Source: Cuspidothrix sp046080125 (GTDB lineage Bacteria; Cyanobacteriota; Cyanobacteriia; Cyanobacteriales; Nostocaceae). From it: a stretch of DNA of 16,291 nt. The stretch's first letter is position 1; each line of letters begins with the position of its first letter. The position numbers and the translations under genes were made by a program. Below, piece by piece: positions 7,741-14,009 of this stretch. The notes beneath the pieces were generated by a model. That model worked only from the letters and a program-made list of their open reading frames with translations, was not told where the DNA came from and did no database searches. The stretch spans positions 1 through 16,291 of the forward strand of contig JBJTTJ010000180.1 of assembly GCA_046080125.1 (NCBI GenBank), written 5' to 3'.

Positions 7741-8832
7741 ATGAGTGTTTGGAAATTAGTTAAACTCAATTTTCGTAACAATCCAGCGCATTTTGGAGAG
7801 GTAGGAATAGGAATGGAAGAAACGAGCGATCGCGTTCGTTCTGACTCCCTATTTAGTGCATGGATTAGTAACTATGCTAGGATGTTTGGCAAAGATGCAG
7901 TAGAGGAATTATTACAGCTATTTCCTACTAAAGAACATCCTAAACTAATTCCACCATTGAGAATTAGTTCCACTTTTATTTATCGAGAAGTGGGAAAAGA
8001 TCAAATTGGAAATTCTGAAAATACTATTTATTATCTTCCCCGTCCCCTAAAATTTCCTATTAACTATCCAAAAGATGATTTAGCATTTTTTAAAACCTAC
8101 AAAAAGCTAAATTATTTACCCTTAGGAATTTGGCAAAGATGGTATCAGGGAACAGGATTTACAGAGGAAGATAAACAGGAATTAGAAAATTATCGTGAAG
8201 ATAAACCAGAAGGAAAACTAGCAGAAGCGGAAACGTTTAATTATAAAAAAGCCTGTAAAACTCATCAACTTCCAAAAATAGGAATTGATAGAGTTACCAC
8301 AGCTACCAATCTTTATCATACAGGCTTTGTTCACTTTGGTACTGGTGATAACCCCGCAGGATTATATTTCCTCTTAGAACTTTCTTCAGAAGGTGAAAAA
8401 TTAGCTGATAAATTGCAAGCAGCTTTACATCTTTTAGGGGAAGAAGGAATAGGAGGAGAACGTTCTAGTGGTGCGGGAAAATTTACTGCTAAATGGTCAG
8501 AATTACCAAAAATTTGGCAAGAAGTTGTTAAATTTGAAAACGGTAAATTTCACACTTTAATGAGTTTATTTTGGGATTCTGAGATATCATCAAACTTTCT
8601 CGAAAATTCCAGTTATGAAATTCAAGAAAGAGGAGGATGGATAGTAGAAAGCCAAATTCGTCGTCAAATGGTGCGGATGTTTAGCGAAGGTTCTGTATTT
8701 AATTCTGCACTTCCTGGAAAACTGGTAAATGTGACTCCTAAAGAATTTACAAGACATCAAATTTACCGAAGTGGAATTAGTTTAACCCTACAAATTAACA
8801 CCAAAGAGGAAAAAGATAATGACAGTTGTTGA
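7741..8832 (+). CDS. csm4: Csm4, crRNA 5'-tag binding RAMP
   Basis: The 363-aa protein matches Csm4, which contacts Cas10 and caps the complex at the crRNA 5' tag. The N-terminus has the family pattern LNFRNNPAHFGEVGIGMEE followed by SDSLFSAWI (34-42). PPLRISSTFIY and YYLPRPLKFP come next, and a glycine-rich RAMP loop GEEGIGGERSSGAGKF lies at 233-248. It starts two bases after csm3 and its last 14 bases overlap the start of csm5, so the two are probably translationally coupled. No truncation is seen. Confidence 0.93.
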   Translation: MSVWKLVKLNFRNNPAHFGEVGIGMEETSDRVRSDSLFSAWISNYARMFGKDAVEELLQLFPTKEHPKLIPPLRISSTFIYREVGKDQIGNSENTIYYLPRPLKFPINYPKDDLAFFKTYKKLNYLPLGIWQRWYQGTGFTEEDKQELENYREDKPEGKLAEAETFNYKKACKTHQLPKIGIDRVTTATNLYHTGFVHFGTGDNPAGLYFLLELSSEGEKLADKLQAALHLLGEEGIGGERSSGAGKFTAKWSELPKIWQEVVKFENGKFHTLMSLFWDSEISSNFLENSSYEIQERGGWIVESQIRRQMVRMFSEGSVFNSALPGKLVNVTPKEFTRHQIYRSGISLTLQINTKEEKDNDSC

Positions 8833-10111
8833 TGAATTAGCATTAAAAAAACCTGACTTTTATGAAACTAGAAAAATACAGTTAACCAGTCCTATTTTAC
8901 ATATTGGTTCATCTGTATCTAGGTTAAATCCCTTTGAATATGTACAAACTGCAAAGAAAGTTTATATTCCTAATCAGGAAGCATTAGCTAAAGAATTATT
9001 AAAAAAAGGAGGAAGTTTTTTAAATGATTATATTCAAGCAATTGAAAATAATCAAAATATCACCAAACTTTTAGAACAAGCATTTGGTGATAAATGGTGG
9101 AATGCAAAAGATACAAATGAAAATCCCATTTTTCCTGAAAATGCAATTAGTCAGAAATTAGCAGAGCGAGTTACAGATTTACGTCCAATGATTCGTAATG
9201 GTATGGGATATTTATTTATCCCTGGTTCATCTATTAAAGGAGCAATAAAAACCGCAATACTTTATCATTTATTAAAAAATCCAGATAAATATAAAGTTCC
9301 CCAAACTAGCAGAGTTAGTGAAATTGAAAAACAACTTAAAGCAAGATTAGGAGAATTAAGTAGTAAACGTAATCAAACATTTGCTGATGATAAAATTATG
9401 GATAGTTTATTTTCTGACTTTTCCTTAATTTATCAAGGTAAAACATTTACTAGTAATACTAGTAATAGTCAAAATACAGATATTCTGCGCTGTTTAAAAG
9501 TTAGTGATTCAGAATCATTAATTAAAAAAGAAGTGACTGGAAAAACAGGTAAACCAGTTCCTATGAATTTTCCAGTAGTGGTAGAAGTGATAGTTTCTAG
9601 TAGATTTGATGATTATAAAGCAAAATATAAAGCCTCGCTTTATGTGGAAATGGTCAGGAATGTAAAAACAGAATTTACTATCACATTGGATAAGGAAATG
9701 TTGAGTTGGTTTAAACATAAACAGGGAATGAAATTACCATTTAATAACATTGATGAATTATTACAAATATGCCAAGAATTTGCACAAGAACAATGGGATT
9801 ATGAACATGATTATTGGAATGCAATAGAAAATAATCCTAGAGCATCTGGTAGGAATTTAGATTTTAGTAATATTGGGGATTTTTATGAACCGGAAAAATG
9901 TCCTTATGGAATGCGATTAGGTTGGGGTAGTGGGATGACGGGAACAACGGTAGGGTTATGTTTTGATGATGAATTGAGAGAAAAATTAAGGGATATTTGT
10001 GGTTTGAAAGCACCTGGTTTTGAAGCTCCAAAATCGCGGAGAACTATTGTTACTTCTGATGGGGAAATTAAACTTGTACCAGGGTGGGTTAAGTTTAAGA
10101 ATTTATCATAA
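8819..10111 (+). CDS. csm5: Csm5, crRNA 3'-end RAMP
   Basis: The 430-aa protein fits Csm5, the RAMP at the 3' end of the crRNA in the Csm complex, linked in other species to crRNA maturation by host nucleases. Visible motifs are the opening strand IQLTSPILHIGSS (20-32), FEYVQTAKKVYIPNQEAL, and the hallmark FIPGSSIKGAIKTAILYHLL (133-152). Near the C-terminus, MRLGWGSGMTGTTVGL is the glycine-rich loop. The ATG at 8819 lies inside csm4, in a different frame, and is preceded by GAGG about 11 bases upstream, which supports this start. An AT-only stem (10117-10133) follows before cas6. Confidence 0.93.
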   Translation: MTVVDELALKKPDFYETRKIQLTSPILHIGSSVSRLNPFEYVQTAKKVYIPNQEALAKELLKKGGSFLNDYIQAIENNQNITKLLEQAFGDKWWNAKDTNENPIFPENAISQKLAERVTDLRPMIRNGMGYLFIPGSSIKGAIKTAILYHLLKNPDKYKVPQTSRVSEIEKQLKARLGELSSKRNQTFADDKIMDSLFSDFSLIYQGKTFTSNTSNSQNTDILRCLKVSDSESLIKKEVTGKTGKPVPMNFPVVVEVIVSSRFDDYKAKYKASLYVEMVRNVKTEFTITLDKEMLSWFKHKQGMKLPFNNIDELLQICQEFAQEQWDYEHDYWNAIENNPRASGRNLDFSNIGDFYEPEKCPYGMRLGWGSGMTGTTVGLCFDDELREKLRDICGLKAPGFEAPKSRRTIVTSDGEIKLVPGWVKFKNLS

Positions 10112-10140
10112 AAATCATAAAATAATATTTTATAAGCAAA

Positions 10141-10902
10141 ATGCTAATCAATACTACATTTACCTTAACTGTACCCACATCAACAATTTTACCCCGTCCT
10201 TACGGGTTAGAATTAATCAAACAAATACATCAAAAACTCAAATTAGAAATAGGATCGGAAATAATTCCTTCAGTTTCCTACTCAGGAATTACAGGAGATT
10301 ATTTAACATCAAGAGATTTTATTACCTTCCATCCTGAAGAATTTTATCAATTATCCCTATCAGGATTAAATGAAACTTCTGCTAAAGCAATTGCTGATGT
10401 TGATTTTAGTGATTCATTAGAATTTTTAGGAGCAAAATTTAACATTATTAATCGAGAAGATGAAATTACCAGTTATGAGGAATTATATACAAACTTAGTG
10501 GGAAATGAACCAGAAGCTATCAGAAATTATCACTTACAATTTATCACTCCTACGGCATTCTCTCAAGGTAATTCAAAATTATGCTTACCTGTTCCTACAT
10601 TAATGTTTCATAGTTGGTTAGAAAAGTGGAACAATTTTGCACCTGTTTATTTAGGAGGTGATGAATTAATTGCTTATTTGAATAATGCAATATTACTTAA
10701 ACATCACAAAATTCAAACACGAACTTATCAATTACATAAGGGTTTTGTTAATGGATTTGTTGGTGATGTCAAGTTACAGGTTTTCCAACGTGCTGATCCT
10801 TTATTAGCAAATGTGGCTAATTTGTTAGTTCAATATGCGCGGTTTGCTGGTACGGGAATTAAGACACGGTTGGGAATGGGACAGACGATAGTTAAAAACT
10901 AA
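10141..10902 (+). CDS. cas6: Cas6 precursor-crRNA endoribonuclease
   Basis: The 253-aa protein is a Cas6-family RAMP. The C-terminal half shows the family order GFVGDVKLQVF, then NLLVQYARFAGTGIKTRLGMGQ, with the glycine-rich loop at about 236-248. Cas6 cuts each repeat at the base of its hairpin to leave an 8-nt 5' tag. The repeat beside it has a 5-bp hairpin followed, on the minus strand, by ACTGAAAC, which fits such cutting between C9 and T8 of the plus-strand repeat. The catalytic residues of Cas6 vary between families and I cannot assign them here. It follows csm5 by 29 bp and precedes the CARF gene by 22 bp, so it should be in the same transcript. Confidence 0.92.
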   Translation: MLINTTFTLTVPTSTILPRPYGLELIKQIHQKLKLEIGSEIIPSVSYSGITGDYLTSRDFITFHPEEFYQLSLSGLNETSAKAIADVDFSDSLEFLGAKFNIINREDEITSYEELYTNLVGNEPEAIRNYHLQFITPTAFSQGNSKLCLPVPTLMFHSWLEKWNNFAPVYLGGDELIAYLNNAILLKHHKIQTRTYQLHKGFVNGFVGDVKLQVFQRADPLLANVANLLVQYARFAGTGIKTRLGMGQTIVKN

Positions 10903-10924
10903 AAATTTGAGGAATAAAAAGATT

Positions 10925-11839
10925 ATGGAAACTATGATAATGACTGTAGGAACTTCACTTCTGACAAATCGAGATGAGAACTTAGAAAAAAAACGTCCTT
11001 GGGTTGGACAGAAAAACATAGGTGATCGTAAAATAGCTCTTGAATGGATGAGTGAAATAGATCCAGAATTTATCAGTGCTGAAACAAATACAATATGGCG
11101 ACTCAATCCTACTTTTAATGATGAAATTTTATTACTACATTCAGATACTCCATCTGGTTTAGAATGTGCAGAAGTTTTAAAGGAATATCTAGAAAATATT
11201 CATCATCAAAAAGATGTTTCATTACATCCAATCCCAGGAATTAATTATGATTTAGATGAGTCAGCTTCAGCACTAGAAAAAATGGCGGTACTTCTGAAAG
11301 ATTTGATTACACAATCAAAAGGAAATATTACTTTAGCCGCAACAGGAGGTTTTAAAGCCCAAACAATGATTATGGCACTAATAGGTAATACCTTTAAAAT
11401 TCCTGTGTGCTATGTTCATGAACAGTATAAAGCTCTTATTTATTTACCATATTTATCTGATACTGCTGAACCTCAAGTATTAATAAAACCTGCTAATTTA
11501 CCTGAATCTGGTTTAAATAGGTCACAAATTATCAGAGTTCAAAATGATTCCTATGGACATCATAGACCAAGAACATGGAAAAAAGTTGAAAAAATGCTGC
11601 AAGATATTCCTTGGGTTGAGTATGTAAGGTTTGATCAAAATGCGTTTTCTGCTCCTAAAAATGGAGTGAAAGTAGCTAGAGGAAAAACTGGTGATGGTCG
11701 TTATGTATTTTGGATTCACTTACATGAGAGTGAACAAAAACATATTGCTGTTTCTGTGGAAACTACAGGTTATATGCCAGAACATTTAGAACAAGCAACA
11801 AAAGAACTACGCGAACGCTTAGGTAGATTGATTTCTTAA
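10925..11839 (+). CDS. CARF-domain protein, APE2256/TIGR02619 family, with extra C-terminal domain
   Basis: The N-terminal 180 residues form a CARF (cOA-binding) domain of the APE2256 type: IMTVGTSLLTN at 5-15, a middle acidic SDTPSGLE stretch (73-80), and the signature LAATGGFKAQTMIM at 137-150 followed by VCYVHEQ. Small members of this family in Sulfolobus are ring nucleases (Crn1) that cleave cyclic tetra-adenylate. This protein is 304 aa, much longer. The last ~95 residues (about 210-304), with WVEYVRFDQNAF, GRYVFWIHLHE and HIAVSVETTG, look like a small alpha-beta domain that I do not recognise. CARF proteins with toxin-like C-termini such as RelE are known, so this may be a cOA-controlled effector rather than a ring nuclease. 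I chose the ATG at 10925, 12 bases after GAGG, over an upstream TTG at 10907 that overlaps that site. Confidence 0.82.
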   Translation: METMIMTVGTSLLTNRDENLEKKRPWVGQKNIGDRKIALEWMSEIDPEFISAETNTIWRLNPTFNDEILLLHSDTPSGLECAEVLKEYLENIHHQKDVSLHPIPGINYDLDESASALEKMAVLLKDLITQSKGNITLAATGGFKAQTMIMALIGNTFKIPVCYVHEQYKALIYLPYLSDTAEPQVLIKPANLPESGLNRSQIIRVQNDSYGHHRPRTWKKVEKMLQDIPWVEYVRFDQNAFSAPKNGVKVARGKTGDGRYVFWIHLHESEQKHIAVSVETTGYMPEHLEQATKELRERLGRLIS

Positions 11840-11895
11840 TAGGTTAATTACAGGTTTTTAGGATTTACACAAAATATTACAAGAGGAGGTATTTC

Positions 11896-11922
11896 ATGAA
11901 CGTTAGTGTCAACTTAATATAA
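11896..11922 (+). other. Eight-codon ORF with perfect Shine-Dalgarno
   Basis: GAGGAGGT at 11883-11890 is a near-ideal ribosome site, five bases before an ATG. The frame closes after only eight codons (MNVSVNLI) at TAA 11920-11922. It lies after the operon's last CARF gene and directly before the palindrome cluster. It could be a leader peptide for the downstream CARF-HEPN gene, or the start of a gene whose body has been lost. The sequence alone does not decide. Confidence 0.35.
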
Positions 11923-12071
11923 AACCAACATCCCGACTGAGAATCAATTCCCAGTCTCATAACCAAAGTCATCTAAAGATGACTAAAAAGACTCAGAGAT
12001 ATTTAGTTTACTTTAGTAAACTTTAGCTATTAGCCCTGAAATTCATTTCTGGGCGGGTCTGGAAACCAACA
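11922..12071. repeat. Cluster of four short-loop palindromes between 9-bp direct repeats
   Basis: Four palindromes follow each other: 11935-11956 (stem GACTG, A/C mismatch, GAAT, 2-nt centre), 11967-11984 (AGTCATCT-AA-AGATGACT), 12005-12022 (AGTTTACT-TT-AGTAAACT) and 12033-12054 (stem GCCC, T/T mismatch, GAAAT, 2-nt centre). The inner two are perfect and share the pattern AGTNNNCTNNAGNNNACT, with the three variable positions changed on both arms. The gaps are 10, 20 and 10 nt, so centres are 30, 38 and 30 nt apart. The block is bracketed by AAACCAACA at 11922-11930 and 12063-12071. None has a T-run on either strand, so these are not simple terminators. A structured RNA, tandem binding sites for a dimeric protein, or a small non-autonomous mobile element are all possible. 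Confidence 0.75.
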
Positions 12072-12136
12072 GATAAAACAAGTTGAAACTAATAATTGAT
12101 GACTTACCCCTACAAGAAAATTACAAGGAGATAAAA

Positions 12137-12898
12137 ATGCAACTTTTAACCGTATTAGGAACAGGTAGATATGAAAAAACTTGCTATACTTGGCAAGAAA
12201 AACAGTTAGAAACTCGTTATGTTGCCCATGCTTTATGTGAATTTTTTCAACCAGATCAAGTAACAGTATTAGTGACAAAAGAAGCAAAAGAAGCACATTG
12301 GCATACTTTACAAGAAACATTAGGCGATCGCTTTAAAACTACAGATGTTCTCATTTCTTCAGGAAAAGTAGAAACGGAAGTATGGGAAATATTTGATGCA
12401 GTTGTTAATTCTGTTCAACCTAATGCCAAAGTTTTATTTGATATTACTCATGCTTTTCGTTCCATTCCTCTTTTAGTATTATTAGCAGCAGCATTTTTAC
12501 AAAAAGCTAGAAATGTGGAAATTGTAGGAGTTTATTATGGTGCATTTGAAGCAAACCGAGAAAAACCACCTATTTTTGATTTAACTCCTGCCATTAAATT
12601 ATTAGATTGGTTAACCGCTACTGATAAATTTTTAAGTACAGGTTCATCTGTAGAATTAGGAAATTTATTGAGTACAATTCAACAAGATTTTTACCGTAGT
12701 GGTAAACAGAAAAAATCAGAAATTAGACCAATTAAACTGAGAATTTTTGGCGATCGCATTCAAGCATTATCACGTTCTAATGATATTGCCCATGCTCAAA
12801 TGCGTCCTGCTAATATTAGTGCTACAACATTAGAAGAATATGCACAAAATAGATTAGTTCAAGGATTATCGGAACTATTACCACAGTTTACAGTCTAA
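12137..12898 (+). CDS. CARF protein of DxTHG/Csx2 type with HEPN-like motif
   Basis: The N-terminus MQLLTVLGTGRYEKTCY and the motif FDITHAFRSIP (101-111; the family's DxTH-type signature) mark a CARF protein of the Csx1/Csx2 (TIGR02221-like) group. Near the C-terminus, LSRSNDIAHAQ carries Arg213 and His219, an R-x5-H pair of the HEPN ribonuclease type. The expected job is a cOA-activated RNase that degrades RNA non-specifically. At 253 aa it is shorter than many relatives, with only ~34 residues after the HEPN His. The start at 12137 is fixed by AAGGAG seven bases upstream; an in-frame ATG at 12083 has no ribosome site. It lies about 300 bp past the operon, behind the palindrome cluster, so it may be controlled separately. 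Confidence 0.85.
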   Translation: MQLLTVLGTGRYEKTCYTWQEKQLETRYVAHALCEFFQPDQVTVLVTKEAKEAHWHTLQETLGDRFKTTDVLISSGKVETEVWEIFDAVVNSVQPNAKVLFDITHAFRSIPLLVLLAAAFLQKARNVEIVGVYYGAFEANREKPPIFDLTPAIKLLDWLTATDKFLSTGSSVELGNLLSTIQQDFYRSGKQKKSEIRPIKLRIFGDRIQALSRSNDIAHAQMRPANISATTLEEYAQNRLVQGLSELLPQFTV

Positions 12899-12916
12899 TT
12901 ATATTGGCTCTCCTAG

Positions 12917-13045
12917 ACTAGATCTTTTTTACCTAATCAATTACCAGAAATTAAGCAAAATCAAGATATTTTACCTGTGTTAAACTCTTTACGAGAATGG
13001 GAAATATCTGTTGAGGATATATTTAGTTGTCTCCGTCCCAATTAA
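12917..13045 (+). pseudogene. Start-less coding remnant (C-terminal fragment)
   Basis: One frame reads for 42 codons to TAA at 13043-13045 and has protein-like composition, including PEIKQNQDILPVLNSLREWE and a tail ISVEDIFSCLRPN. It follows an in-frame stop at 12914-12916 and contains no ATG, GTG or ribosome site near its beginning. It may be the tail of a lost gene. I do not recognise the family, and it does not read as a natural continuation of the CARF gene before it. Confidence 0.4.
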
Positions 13046-13111
13046 TAATTAAGTGGTATAATTATACGTTTGACACATTCAAAAACCGTCTAGAAATCAC
13101 GGATAAATTAA

Positions 13112-13213
13112 CAACCCAGCTATAAAGATGGTAAAGAATCTAAGCAAAAATGGACTCAATCATTTGTTACATATTTAACAGAAAATATCCCCACTAAATT
13201 CGATAACTGCTAG
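13112..13213 (+). pseudogene. Second start-less coding remnant
   Basis: This open frame of 33 codons ends at TAG 13211-13213 and reads like a C-terminal tail (KDGKESKQKWTQSFVTYLTE, then NIPTKFDNC). It starts right after an in-frame TAA and has no start codon or ribosome site. It lies in a different frame from the remnant at 12917-13045 and may come from another gene. Its family is unknown. The intact PD-(D/E)XK gene begins 27 bases later. Confidence 0.35.
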
Positions 13214-13239
13214 TTCAGCAAATACTTAAAGAGGTAAAC

Positions 13240-13866
13240 ATGGCTTTCAGTAATTACAAAACTATCGGTGAAGTCCTCAAAGCATTTCAAATTACCTACA
13301 CCGAAATTAATTTTATCAGCGAAATTGCTTTTAATATATCTGACTATTTCCGCGAAGATTTAGAACTGATGATGCGGGATGCTGTTGTGGATAACTCAGA
13401 ATTTGCCATCTGTGAAAATCTCATTTATCCCGTCCTCAAAGAAATTTGGAAAACTTACCGCCAACATTTTGTTTTATGGAGTCATCAATCATTAAACTAT
13501 GATGAAAAATTATCAGGATTTCCCGAATATATTTTAGCTAAACGTTCCCCTTTAGGTAAAATCGTTTTTGATAAACCATACTTTATTTTAGTAGAAGCCA
13601 AACAAGACAATTTTGAAACAGGTTGGGCGCAATGTTTGGCGGAAATGATTGCTTCTCAAAGATTAAATGGAGAATATCAAATCATTATTTTTGGTATTGT
13701 TTCTAATGGTGCAACATGGCAATTTGGTAAATTAGAAAATGACAAATTTACCAAAAACATGACTCCATTTACTATTTATGAACTAGATAAATTATTCAGT
13801 GCTGTTAATTTTGTATTTCAACAATCTGAATTACAACTAAATAATCTAGTTTTAGCTGCTGCTTAA
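13240..13866 (+). CDS. PD-(D/E)XK-like nuclease family protein
   Basis: The 208-aa soluble protein has the layout of a restriction-endonuclease-like fold: a helix with Glu59 (AICENLIYPVLKEIW), an acidic strand GFPEYILAKRS (Glu96), the core YFILVEAKQD with E119-x-K121, and a following helix GWAQCLAEMIASQ with Gln131. The Glu...Glu...ExK...Gln series is typical of active PD-(D/E)XK enzymes. Similar stand-alone proteins are common in cyanobacteria, mostly without known function. It has no CARF domain, so cOA control is not expected. Its placement after the CRISPR genes may be chance or may mark it as part of a defence island. AGAGG seven bases before the ATG supports the start. Confidence 0.6.
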   Translation: MAFSNYKTIGEVLKAFQITYTEINFISEIAFNISDYFREDLELMMRDAVVDNSEFAICENLIYPVLKEIWKTYRQHFVLWSHQSLNYDEKLSGFPEYILAKRSPLGKIVFDKPYFILVEAKQDNFETGWAQCLAEMIASQRLNGEYQIIIFGIVSNGATWQFGKLENDKFTKNMTPFTIYELDKLFSAVNFVFQQSELQLNNLVLAAA

Positions 13867-13954
13867 ATTTACCTGAATTAACTTAACTAAAATTATGCAC
13901 AAAAAACTCGTCTGACAAACAATCATACAGTCCTCAAATCCTTATATATTCTAA

Positions 13955-13975
13955 GGGTTTAGCACTGCTAAACCC
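13955..13975. terminator. Stem-loop between convergent genes
   Basis: GGGTTTAGC at 13955-13963 and GCTAAACCC at 13967-13975 form a perfect 9-bp stem with a 3-nt ACT loop. It lies between the rightward nuclease gene (stop at 13866) and the leftward lipoprotein gene (stop at 14010), where a terminator is expected. The downstream tract is only moderately T-rich (TATTGTTATTTT), so termination would be imperfect. Similar GGGTTTAGCA-type palindromes recur in Nostocales genomes as far as I recall, so it may equally be a dispersed repeat. Confidence 0.5.
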
Positions 13976-14009
13976 ATACAATATTGTTATTTTCAGGCTC
14001 AGTATTACA

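Noticed and set aside
4017..10111. Classification as type III-B or III-D
   Set aside because: The GDLSGIQKF form of Cas10, a Csm2 small subunit and the csm3-csm4-csm5 order are III-A; no Cmr1, Cmr5, Cmr6 or Csx10-type proteins are seen.
10117..10133. AT-only stem (7 bp, AAT loop) between csm5 and cas6 as a terminator
   Set aside because: All A/T, weak and without a T-run; the short gap and orientation suggest read-through within the operon.
10020..10337. 105-codon frame spanning the csm5 end and cas6 start
   Set aside because: Out of frame with two clear genes; a shadow frame.
10907..10924. TTG start for the APE2256-type CARF protein
   Set aside because: It overlaps the GAGG ribosome site that serves the ATG at 10925, and the added residues are not part of the CARF fold.
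11935..12054. Reading the palindromes as intrinsic terminators of the csm operon
   Set aside because: None is followed by a T-run on either strand and four in a row with regular spacing is not terminator-like.
12051..12070. TCTGGAAACC after the palindromes as a stray CRISPR repeat end
   Set aside because: Only about eight bases match the repeat end; the rest differs and no second unit follows.
12083..12136. Upstream in-frame ATG extending the CARF-HEPN protein by 18 residues
   Set aside because: No ribosome site precedes it, whereas AAGGAG lies correctly before 12137 and the CARF fold starts at MQLLTVLGTG.
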